Positions 34,325 through 41,799 of a DNA stretch of 64,000 bases are shown piece by piece (within the stretch, counting starts at the first letter, position 1; every line of letters starts with the position of its first letter). Under the pieces are notes generated by a model. The model did no database searches and had not been told where the DNA came from. It saw only the letters and a list, made by a program, of their open reading frames with translations. The position numbers and the translations under genes are program-made. Source of the stretch: Chitinophagaceae bacterium IBVUCB1 (GTDB lineage: Bacteria; Bacteroidota; Bacteroidia; Chitinophagales; Chitinophagaceae); NCBI GenBank assembly GCA_002127285.1, contig NFUW01000002.1, forward strand, positions 1,016,744-1,080,743, read 5' to 3'.

Positions 34325-34908
34325 ACGTATTACACGGCCTTGTAGTGTGCGGCGGACAAAGCACACGCATGGGTATGGACAAGAGCCAATTACAATATCA
34401 TGGCTTGCCACAGAGAGAATGGCTGTATGACATGCTGCTACCTCTGTGCGACGATGTATTTATATCCTGCAACGACGAACAAGCCACAGAGATAGGCAAT
34501 AACTACCCCACCATCACAGATGCTACTGCATACAGGCACACTGGCCCTATGGCGGCTCTGCTATCGGCATACAGGCACTACCCCGATGATAATTTTCTGC
34601 TCATCGGCTGCGACTATCCCTACATACGCAAGCACCATATAAGCAAGCTGGCAAACGAATACAACGGCAAAACCACCGTGTACTACAACGACGAAGCCAA
34701 TGTGTACGAACCCCTGTTGGGCATCTATACCCCCGATGTGAGGGACATTGTAATGGCGCAGCACGATATGGGACAATACTCGCTGCAATGGATACTGAAA
34801 CAAACCAATGCACAAAAAATAATACCCGATAACAACGATATACTGCAAAGTATAGACACCCGCATGGGCTATATGGAAGCCCTTGTAAAGCTATCGCAAC
34901 AGTATTAG
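34321..34908 (+). CDS. mobA: MobA-like NTP transferase
   Basis: A 195-residue nucleotidyltransferase. The signature GLVVCGGQSTRMGMDKSQLQ is the MobA/IspD-type GGxSxRMGxDK loop. The metal-binding Asp is in FLLIGCDYPYIRKHHISKLA, the equivalent of 'CDMP' in MobA, and YEPLLGIYTPDV follows as in MobA. MobA attaches GMP to molybdopterin to make MGD. The three-gene operon with a P-loop NTPase and a membrane protein supports a cofactor role, but no other moa/moe gene is in the window, so substrate specificity is inferred. Confidence 0.8.
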   Translation: MNVLHGLVVCGGQSTRMGMDKSQLQYHGLPQREWLYDMLLPLCDDVFISCNDEQATEIGNNYPTITDATAYRHTGPMAALLSAYRHYPDDNFLLIGCDYPYIRKHHISKLANEYNGKTTVYYNDEANVYEPLLGIYTPDVRDIVMAQHDMGQYSLQWILKQTNAQKIIPDNNDILQSIDTRMGYMEALVKLSQQY

Positions 34909-34936
34909 CTACTGCATTTTCACAAATAGTTAGCTG

Positions 34937-35140
34937 GTGTTCCAGTTGTTCTATACCTGAAACATGGAACATTGGAACAAGGGATTGTTTTTGTTCCACT
35001 CGTTCCACCTGTTCTGCAAGTGGAATATTGGAACAATGGAACAAGTGGAACGGATGGAACAGGTAGCCTGTCCCAAACTGTCCCATGTGTCCCGCCTGCC
35101 CCATATATATTATAGTTGGGACAGTGGGACAGTTGGGACA
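34937..35140. repeat. Left ~200-bp inverted repeat of palindromic heptamer arrays
   Basis: Three successive palindromic arrays. The first two use TGTTCCA/TGGAACA (about 34937-34980 and 34991-35062). The third uses TGTCCCA/TGGGACA, with four forward units, an AT-rich core (TATATATTATAGT) and three reverse units ending at 35140. The reverse complement of the block matches 36693-36880 almost along its whole length; the TGTCCCA part differs at only a few of about 63 positions. Together with 35141-35195 it fills the gap after the MobA-like gene. Confidence 0.85.
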
Positions 35141-35195
35141 CTATCCGCTATAAACTATACGTTACATATAGTACATTAGATATTATTATTAACCC

Positions 35196-36683
35196 TTGTC
35201 TTTATTACAAACCATACTACACTACAAGCCATCTGCCCTTGTGCTTACTACCCTGATGTATGGGGTATTGTGTATAGCACAATTAACACATTTACAAATA
35301 CCAAGAAATGCAAATTCGTTTGTGTACGATGAGTACATAGCATATTTAGATAGTGAAAGCAAGCACTCTACTGAACATATAAAACTTATCATTCGAAAAG
35401 CTATACAGAATGAAAAAGAATATAATGCCATTGAAAAAAGAGGTTCTATATTATGTTTTGCTGCACAAAAGCAATCTGAAGTAGTAACTACATATATAGA
35501 CTCTATAAGAAATACAATCACTCTATCTGAAAAAGAGTATGATAAGTATATTGATGACAGTACAATATATAAGCTTACATTACTTATTGGCAACTGTATA
35601 GATTCCTCTGCGAAAATTATCTCATCCCGAGATTGGGAATTTCTACAAAGAGATATATACAACACATTCTGGAAGGATATACCACCGTATCAAACTTGGC
35701 ATAAAACATTATTTAACTACCAACCCAAGAAAGAAGCTATAGCCTTATTGGCAAGCATTAAATTAAATATCCTTATTACAACAGAATACACAGTACATCA
35801 AGCTTACTTAAATAATATGTTTGATAGATTCACTTGTATGCCAATACAAGTAATTGCTCTACCTAACACATCATTTGTATTCAATGGAGAAAAAGCCGCA
35901 GCCACTATGTTTTTTGCTGCATACAACTGGGCTATCGCCCCTACAATTACTACCAATACTAAAAGCAGTATTAAAGTAAAAAATAGAGTGTCAAGCTTAA
36001 CAACCTATGCTAAAACACCTGGCATTAAAATATTATCGGGCACTGCAAGTATAAAAATAAAAGATATTGTGCATACCTATCCTTGGCAAACACAATATTA
36101 TGTAGCTCCAAAGGGCATCTATATGCACGTAGATAATGCCAATAGATGCTATGCAGGCATACCCTTTACTATCAGCATACATGTAGATGATTACAGTGCC
36201 GATAAATTATCATTAAGATGTAAAGATGCTGTAATAAATAAAATAAGAGATAGTATATATACCATCACTACCAATAAAAATGTAAAAGCATGTATGTTAT
36301 ATATGGATGCGGTAAATGCAGATGGCAGCATCAGCCGGTCTATTGCAGCCAAGCACATCAAAGTATTACAACCCATGCCTGATATAGCCATTGGCAATAT
36401 AAAACATGGGATGATAGCTAAAGCATATATACAACAACACGCTTCCCTATCTGCCATAGCAAGAGACGAAGAACTGGATATTACCTACCGCATACGGCAA
36501 TACGATATAAGCTATATAAAAGCTGATAATAAATACATAGAACCCACTACTATACAAGGCAGCACATTGCATATAGACAATACCCTGCAAAGCGGAGACA
36601 GAATGTTTATTACAGACATTGTAGCTACAGACAATTATGGCAATACACACCATATGGCAGGTACTTCTTTTCGAATAGAGTAA
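35196..36683 (+). CDS. GldM-like protein enclosed by inverted repeats
   Basis: A 495-residue protein with one N-terminal membrane helix (ALVLTTLMYGVLCIAQL) and a long periplasmic part. The C-terminal ~100 residues, from HIKVLQPMPDIAIGNIKHGM through GDRMFITDIVATDNYGNTHH to TSFRIE, follow the pattern of the last GldM domain (FRVK.IPdP....G...GG.....ISFKI). GldM is the periplasm-spanning stator of T9SS/gliding motors. This copy has no gldK/L/N neighbours, uses a TTG start, and is clearly AT-richer than mobA and recA. It lies exactly between mirror-image repeats (ending 55 bp before the start and beginning 10 bp after the stop), like a cassette. The role is unknown. Confidence 0.7.
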   Translation: MSLLQTILHYKPSALVLTTLMYGVLCIAQLTHLQIPRNANSFVYDEYIAYLDSESKHSTEHIKLIIRKAIQNEKEYNAIEKRGSILCFAAQKQSEVVTTYIDSIRNTITLSEKEYDKYIDDSTIYKLTLLIGNCIDSSAKIISSRDWEFLQRDIYNTFWKDIPPYQTWHKTLFNYQPKKEAIALLASIKLNILITTEYTVHQAYLNNMFDRFTCMPIQVIALPNTSFVFNGEKAAATMFFAAYNWAIAPTITTNTKSSIKVKNRVSSLTTYAKTPGIKILSGTASIKIKDIVHTYPWQTQYYVAPKGIYMHVDNANRCYAGIPFTISIHVDDYSADKLSLRCKDAVINKIRDSIYTITTNKNVKACMLYMDAVNADGSISRSIAAKHIKVLQPMPDIAIGNIKHGMIAKAYIQQHASLSAIARDEELDITYRIRQYDISYIKADNKYIEPTTIQGSTLHIDNTLQSGDRMFITDIVATDNYGNTHHMAGTSFRIE

Positions 36684-36692
36684 TGGTTCACT

Positions 36693-36880
36693 TGTCCCAC
36701 TGTCCCAGCTACAATATATATGGGGCAGGTGGGACACATGGGACAGTTTGGGACAATCTGCTTGTTCCATTGTTCCAATTGTTCCAATATTCCAGACATA
36801 GAGCAAGTGGAACGAGTGGAACAAAAAACTGCACCTTGTTCCAATGTTCCAATATTTCAAGCGCTGAACAGGTGGAACAG
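36693..36880. repeat. Right ~190-bp inverted repeat of palindromic heptamer arrays
   Basis: Mirror image of 34937-35140. A TGTCCCA array comes first (two forward units at 36693-36707, core with ATATATA, four reverse units to about 36755), then two TGTTCCA/TGGAACA arrays ending in GGTGGAACAG at 36880. Order and spacing of the three arrays are inverted relative to the left copy. Confidence 0.85.
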
Positions 36881-36948
36881 ATTTTCGTACAGCATTCTTT
36901 TCCCCAAGCAAGTATTTACGGGCAATCCATACAAATGTGGATAACTTT

Positions 36949-36977
36949 TTTGTACAAATGTGTAATATTTGTACAAA
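36949..36977. promoter_or_regulatory. Twin TTTGTACAAA operators in the recA promoter
   Basis: The perfect palindrome TTTGTACAAA occurs at 36949-36958 and 36968-36977, centres 19 bp apart (about two helical turns). It lies directly upstream of the recA -7 box, in the -33 region. The arrangement suggests a cooperative repressor such as LexA; the SOS box of this lineage is not known to me. Confidence 0.6.
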
Positions 36978-36984
36978 ACGTTTA

Positions 36985-36993
36985 TATCTTTGA
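36985..36993 (+). promoter_or_regulatory. -7 promoter box for recA
   Basis: TATCTTTGA matches TAnnTTTG, 34 nt before the recA ATG. Confidence 0.65.
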
Positions 36994-37027
36994 AAAAAAT
37001 TAGTTTAGCAGTTTAAATCACAACACA

Positions 37028-38023
37028 ATGGCAGCAGACGAAAAATTAAAAGTATTAAAGCTCGCTCTCGACAAGATAGAGAAGGACTATGGCAAGGGCT
37101 CGGTTATGATGCTGGGCGACAAGAAAAGTGATGGTATAGAAACCATCAGTACAGGTTCATTAGGATTGGATGTAGCATTAGGTGTTGGCGGTTTTCCGCG
37201 CGGGCGTATTATAGAGATATACGGCCCTGAATCTTCGGGTAAAACAACGATAGCCATCCATACCATTGCAGAGGCGCAAAAGAAAGGTGGTATCTGCGCT
37301 ATTATAGATGCGGAGCATGCTTTTGACGCGGCCTATGCACGCAAGCTGGGGGTGGATATAGATAACCTCATCATCTCTCAACCAGACTATGGCGAGCAGG
37401 CACTGGAAATAGCCGACCGCCTTATATCATCGGGTGCTATAGACGTAGTAGTGATAGACTCTGTCGCCGCACTGGTACCCAAAGGCGAACTGGAAGGCGA
37501 AATGGGCGATAGCAAAATGGGCTTGCAGGCACGCCTCATGAGCCAAGCACTTCGCAAGCTGACGGCTACCATCAACCGTACAGGCTGTTGCTGCATATTC
37601 ATCAACCAGCTACGCGAAAAGATTGGTGTAATGTTTGGCAACCCCGAAACTACTACGGGTGGTAACGCCTTGAAGTTCTATGCTTCTGTACGTTTAGACA
37701 TCCGCCGCATCAGCCAGATAAAAGACGGCGATGTAGCCAGTGGCAACCGTACCCGTGTAAAAGTGGTGAAGAACAAAGTAGCACCACCTTTCCGTCAGGT
37801 AGAGTTTGACATCATATTCGGCGAGGGCATCAGCAAGATTGGTGAGATAATAGACATGGGTGTAGAACTGAACATATTGCAGAAAAGCGGTTCGTGGTTT
37901 AGCTACGGCGATAGTAAGATAGGACAAGGGCGCGATGCCGTTAAGCAGTTCCTTACAGACAACCCCGAAGTAGCAGAGCAGATAGAAGGACAGATACGTG
38001 CAGCACTACAACCTGCGGAATAA
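37028..38023 (+). CDS. recA: Recombinase RecA
   Basis: A 331-residue RecA of normal length and domain order. Walker A is [16 protein letters not shown], Walker B lies in [20 protein letters not shown], the L1 region follows, the L2 loop is [20 protein letters not shown], and the C-terminal domain ends in [11 protein letters not shown]. RecA forms filaments on single-stranded DNA for strand exchange and triggers LexA self-cleavage. The promoter contains two TTTGTACAAA palindromes that could mediate SOS control. A terminator follows at 38124. Confidence 0.98.
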   Translation: MAADEKLKVLKLALDKIEKDYGKGSVMMLGDKKSDGIETISTGSLGLDVALGVGGFPRGRIIEIYGPESSGKTTIAIHTIAEAQKKGGICAIIDAEHAFDAAYARKLGVDIDNLIISQPDYGEQALEIADRLISSGAIDVVVIDSVAALVPKGELEGEMGDSKMGLQARLMSQALRKLTATINRTGCCCIFINQLREKIGVMFGNPETTTGGNALKFYASVRLDIRRISQIKDGDVASGNRTRVKVVKNKVAPPFRQVEFDIIFGEGISKIGEIIDMGVELNILQKSGSWFSYGDSKIGQGRDAVKQFLTDNPEVAEQIEGQIRAALQPAE

Positions 38024-38123
38024 CTTGTTAGTTGATTAGTTAATCTGTTTCAACTTGTCGTTGCACTTACAACTAATCAACAAGTAAACCAATCAACAAT
38101 TTTTGGGTTAGTATACAAAAAGA

Positions 38124-38158
38124 AACGCCTCGTGTTTACGGGGCGTTGTTCTTTTATT
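38124..38158 (+). terminator. Terminator after recA
   Basis: AACGCC / GGCGTT stem with an extended CGT/ACG inner pairing, followed by a T-rich tail. Confidence 0.75.
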
Positions 38159-38164
38159 TTTAAC

Positions 38165-38365
38165 CGCTAAGACGCAAAGGGAAACGCAAAGACAAAGAAA
38201 GTCCCCTGCAAGGGCCTGCCAGCCGCAGGCAGAGATTTAGGGGGTACTACTCGCAACGAGCAAGTACTCATTTTGTGAGGTTGCTTCACTATCGCTCGCA
38301 AAGACGGGAGAATGCATAACCGCAAAGCCGCTAAGGCGCAAAAAGGAAACGCAAAGACATGAGAG
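38165..38365. repeat. Mixed dispersed repeats after recA
   Basis: This block contains AACCGCTAAGACGCAAAG-type units (38161-38195 and 38318-38360), a C-rich palindrome ending GATTTAGGGGGTACTAC (38199-38250), and the TCATTTTGTGAGGTTGCTTC repeat (38268-38310). The whole 766-bp gap 38024-38789 is repeats and terminators; no gene was found. Confidence 0.7.
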
Positions 38366-38369
38366 AGTA

Positions 38370-38530
38370 GCATTCCTTAGCTTGGCAGCACAGTAGTAGT
38401 GTGGTTTAATAGATAGCCACCGCGCATTACGCAGTAATTAATGCGTGGCAGCTTTTCTTTGTTTCTTTCTTTTGCTGCCAAAAGAAAGAAAGGAAGCGCA
38501 GGTGTGAGCGTAGCAAAATACTCTACGCAG
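38370..38530. repeat. ~200-nt structured repeat, copy B
   Basis: Same conserved blocks as 21075-21275. The variable hairpin here is CCGCGCAT / ATGCGTGG with an inner TAC/GTA pairing (about 38418-38448). It is followed by the perfect inverted repeat TTTCTTTCTTTTG / CAAAAGAAAGAAA and then GGAAGCGCAGGTGTGAGCG. The arms differ from copy A in sequence but keep pairing. Confidence 0.7.
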
Positions 38531-38539
38531 CGTAAACCC

Positions 38540-38680
38540 TCATTTCGCGAGGTTGCTTCGCTATCGCTCGCAAAGACGTGAGAATTTATAACCGCAAAGT
38601 GCAAAGGGAAGTCCCCTGCAAGGGGATTTAGGGGTACTACCCGCAACAAGCAAGCACTCATTTTGTGAGATGGCTTCATT
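38540..38680. repeat. Dispersed GAAGCAATCTC-type and C-rich repeats
   Basis: CATTTCGCGAGGTTGCTTCG at about 38540, CCCCTGCAAGGGGATTTAGGGG at 38612-38635, and CATTTTGTGAGATGGCTTC at about 38660. Confidence 0.7.
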
Positions 38681-38705
38681 CTTCACCACGACTCATTTCT
38701 TTATA

Positions 38706-38733
38706 AGAAAAAAGCCCCTCAAACCGAGGGGCT
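38706..38733 (-). terminator. Terminator for the large M16 protease gene
   Basis: On the minus strand: AGCCCCTC / GAGGGGCT stem (5-nt loop) followed by TTTTTTC. It lies 57 bp past the stop codon at 38790, beyond a C-rich repeat at 38759-38787. Confidence 0.8.
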
Positions 38734-38758
38734 CAATATATTATTACGCAACCACATC

Positions 38759-38787
38759 TCCTCCCCTTGGGGGAGGACGGGAGGGGC
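38759..38787. repeat. C-rich palindromic repeat
   Basis: CTCCTCCCCTTGGGGGAGGA followed by CGGGAGGGGC, another member of the family tandemly repeated at 15693-15853 and inserted in recF. Confidence 0.7.
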
Positions 38788-38789
38788 TA

Positions 38790-41615
38790 CTACGATTCAG
38801 GATATAACACAGCAACAAATTCGTTCTTGCCGTTGAAGAGCATATTGGCTGCTTCTTTTATATCGTTCGGTGTCAGGCTGTCTACCCATTTGTCGTAGTC
38901 AAACAGGTTTTTGCGCTGCTTGCCCCAAAACATGATAGACTCCATCTTCTCGTTCCAGAAGCCGTTTTCTTTCATCTTATCGCGGCGTTGTTCGTGCCAT
39001 TGTGCTTTTACTTTGTCAAGGTCTTTGGCATCAGGGCCGTTCTTTTTTATTGCAGCTACTACTTCTTTAGTAGTACTCAGCAGCTTCTCTACATTCTCTG
39101 GCCCGCAAGGCAGGTACAGGCTGGCACTGTAACGCTCGTAAGGATATTGCGATACATTAGCACCAAAGCCACCCGAATAGATACCACCCAGTTTCTCGCG
39201 CAGTTCTTCTATCACTTTTATGTTCAGTATCTCTGCCAGTGCATTCATCTTCAGGTTCAGGTCTTCAGAGTATTTGGTTTCGCCGTTATACATAGCCAGT
39301 ATCAGGCTTTGCTTCTCTGCCCCTCTTTTGAAAGATATGTTTTGTACACCCGTTATTGGCCTTACACCATTGTCTTTGAAAGATGGTGCTTTGCCTGTTA
39401 CTGGCAGCCCGCCTATGTACATCTCTATCAGTGGCAGTGCAGTAGTCATATCCACATTGCCTGTTATAAAGAATTCCATACCGTCTGCGCTACCCAGTTC
39501 GGCTTTGTATATTTCCAAAGCACGGTTCATGCTGATGGCATCGTAGTACTCTGCTTTAGGCACTGCAATAGGTGCTAATGGGTTTTTCTGATACATCACA
39601 CCATACAGCGTATCTAAAAATGCAAATTGCGGATTGGCAGACATGAATTGTATTTGTGTCTTTTGCTTATCTACAAATGCCTTAAACAGTGCTTCGTCTT
39701 TGCGGGGTTGTGTCAGCTTCAGATACATCAGTTCCAGCATAGACTCAAAGTCTTTGATAGTGCTGTTGCCCGTTACTGTATTATTAATATCGCCGATGCC
39801 GCCACCTGCACGGATGGTTTTGCCGGCAATGGCTTTTTCAAGGTCGGTAGGTGGGAAGTTGCCGTAGCCCATTGCACCTACTACCTGCGTAGCATACTGC
39901 ACACTGTACCTGTCTATCGCACCATAGTTGCACATACCACCCTTGCGCACACCACGCAGCAATATTTCATCGCTTTTAAAAGTGGTAGGCTTGATGGTTA
40001 CTTTCACACCATTGCTGAGTGTATAAGTTGTAGCACCAAATTCTTTGTCTTCTTTTTGCGATACTATCTTGCCCGGTGTTGGTTTTTTATCCAGCAGGTT
40101 TTCGGCTACTTTCTTTTCTTCCATAGCCGTTACCTTTTGTGCAAGGCCTTTCTTCGTCATTTCAAGCAGTTGCGCATCTGTAGGCAGGTTGTTGCCCGTA
40201 GCTTGCGATGGTCCTGTGATGAGCGAAAAAGTATTCATGTTCTCCATCCAGCTTTTTACATCCGCATTCAGTTCGGCAATCGTTATGCCGGGCATCAGTT
40301 GCATATAGTATTCGCGCTCTTTCTCTATGCCGGGTATGGGTTCATCTTCCAAAAAGTTGCGTATATACTCGCCAATCAGTGATCCGCTTTCTGTAGTATT
40401 ACGTTCGTTGTATGCTTTTTCCATAAAGCTCATCATGCCTTTCTTCACTATTTCCAGTTCGCTATTGGTAAAGCCGAATTGTTTTGCCCTTATCAGTTCT
40501 GCAGTCAATGCGTTCATGGCTTTTTCTGGGCCTTCAGCACCAAACATAGCAAAGGCAGAAAGGCTTTCGTAACCGCGAGCCCATCCATCATACCCTACTG
40601 CTGCGTATGGGAATGGCGGGTTGCTGCTGCGTGCCAAATCATTTAAGCGTTGATTCCACATTTGTGTTATCAGCGATTGTTTGATGTTATCTCTGTAACC
40701 TTCCAGTGTGCTTTCGTCTCCTTTCTTTACAGACGGGAATATGATTTGCAGTTGGAAGTTGGTAGCTTCTTTATCTGTCAGCACCATTGCCTGCGATGTA
40801 GTACGTGCAGGCACGGGAAAGGCATCGCGCTTGCGTTCTTTGCTTGGGTTTTTCATACCCTCAAAGTGCTTTTTCAGGTACTTCATGGCTGTAGCCTCAT
40901 CTATATCGCCCACTACGGCAACAGCCATCAGATTGGGCCTGTACCATTCGCGGTAGAAACGGCGCACCGCATCATACTTAAAGGTTTTCAGTATATCGTC
41001 TTTACCTATAGGCAGGCGGCTGGCATACTTAGAACCTGTCATCAATGTAGGCAGGTATTTATCAAGCATACGCATCTCTGCGCCTTTACCACCACGGCTT
41101 TCTTCCAGCACCACACCACGCTCGTCGTCTATATCCTTATCTGTAAGCAGTGCATTGTGCGCCCAGTCTTCTATTATCTGGAAGCCTTTATCAAGATTGC
41201 CTTCTTTATCGGTAGGCACAGGCAATATATATACCGTTTCGTCAAAGCTTGTATAGGCATTCAGGTCGGCACCAAACTCTACGCCTATAGATTGCAGATA
41301 GTTCACCAATTCATTCTTCGGAAAGTTTTTACTACCGTTAAAGTTCATGTGCTCCATAAAGTGCGCCAAACCTTGCTGGTCATCATCTTCCAGTACAGAG
41401 CCTGCGTTCACTATCAGGCGCAGTTCTACTTTCTTTTCGGGTTTAGAGTTGGGGCGTATGTAGTAGGTCAGCCCGTTGGCAAATTTGCCTTTCTTCACCT
41501 TGGGGTCAAGCGGCAGTTTGGCCTTCATATCTTGTGCATGGGTAGTCCATACACTGGCTGCCAACACTACAAGTGCCACTAAGCCTTTTTTGAAATTACT
41601 TAATATAGGTTGCAT
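38790..41615 (-). CDS. Large M16 family zinc protease (PqqL/pitrilysin-like)
   Basis: A 941-residue secreted two-half M16 protease with signal peptide MQPILSNFKKGLVALVVLAA to THAQ. The zinc site is QQGLAHFMEHMNFNGSKNFP (HxxEH), with the third ligand Glu in DDERGVVLEESRGG. Four M16 subdomains follow, the second half lacking a zinc motif (GAIDRYSVQYATQVVGAMGY). This fits the PqqL/YddC group, which degrades peptides inside a closed chamber in the periplasm. It stands alone, bounded by its own terminator. It is the third M16 protein in the window and differs from the separate-subunit pair at 4.6-8.1 kb. Confidence 0.93.
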   Translation of the reverse strand: MQPILSNFKKGLVALVVLAASVWTTHAQDMKAKLPLDPKVKKGKFANGLTYYIRPNSKPEKKVELRLIVNAGSVLEDDDQQGLAHFMEHMNFNGSKNFPKNELVNYLQSIGVEFGADLNAYTSFDETVYILPVPTDKEGNLDKGFQIIEDWAHNALLTDKDIDDERGVVLEESRGGKGAEMRMLDKYLPTLMTGSKYASRLPIGKDDILKTFKYDAVRRFYREWYRPNLMAVAVVGDIDEATAMKYLKKHFEGMKNPSKERKRDAFPVPARTTSQAMVLTDKEATNFQLQIIFPSVKKGDESTLEGYRDNIKQSLITQMWNQRLNDLARSSNPPFPYAAVGYDGWARGYESLSAFAMFGAEGPEKAMNALTAELIRAKQFGFTNSELEIVKKGMMSFMEKAYNERNTTESGSLIGEYIRNFLEDEPIPGIEKEREYYMQLMPGITIAELNADVKSWMENMNTFSLITGPSQATGNNLPTDAQLLEMTKKGLAQKVTAMEEKKVAENLLDKKPTPGKIVSQKEDKEFGATTYTLSNGVKVTIKPTTFKSDEILLRGVRKGGMCNYGAIDRYSVQYATQVVGAMGYGNFPPTDLEKAIAGKTIRAGGGIGDINNTVTGNSTIKDFESMLELMYLKLTQPRKDEALFKAFVDKQKTQIQFMSANPQFAFLDTLYGVMYQKNPLAPIAVPKAEYYDAISMNRALEIYKAELGSADGMEFFITGNVDMTTALPLIEMYIGGLPVTGKAPSFKDNGVRPITGVQNISFKRGAEKQSLILAMYNGETKYSEDLNLKMNALAEILNIKVIEELREKLGGIYSGGFGANVSQYPYERYSASLYLPCGPENVEKLLSTTKEVVAAIKKNGPDAKDLDKVKAQWHEQRRDKMKENGFWNEKMESIMFWGKQRKNLFDYDKWVDSLTPNDIKEAANMLFNGKNEFVAVLYPES

Positions 41616-41799
41616 ATATTATTGGTTAAGGCAACAAAAGAAAGCAAAATACCCGTCAAAGTCCAGTAAAAGCGGGAATTTAATTGCTAAAAAAATGTTA
41701 TACCTTATGCCTGCAAAATGGTATAAACTTAACCACATCATTATCTGCGGGATGCGTAATCGCTTATCTTCGCAAACGGTAAAATATTTCAATCAACGC

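Noticed and set aside
34937-36880. Heptamer arrays as a CRISPR or minisatellite
   Set aside because: Units are 7 bp with 1-3 bp gaps, change orientation at a central core and have no spacers of regular length. There are no cas genes. They are palindromic arrays, not direct-repeat arrays.
34937-36880. Repeat-bounded GldM-like cassette as a standard insertion sequence
   Set aside because: No transposase or recombinase motif exists in the enclosed protein, and no clear target-site duplication was visible at the outer ends.
39627-41582. Two long plus-strand open frames (about 250 and 310 codons) opposite the large M16 protease gene
   Set aside because: The minus strand encodes a complete, motif-bearing protease. 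The opposite frames have Cys/His/Tyr-rich, low-plausibility translations with no motif and are antisense shadows.
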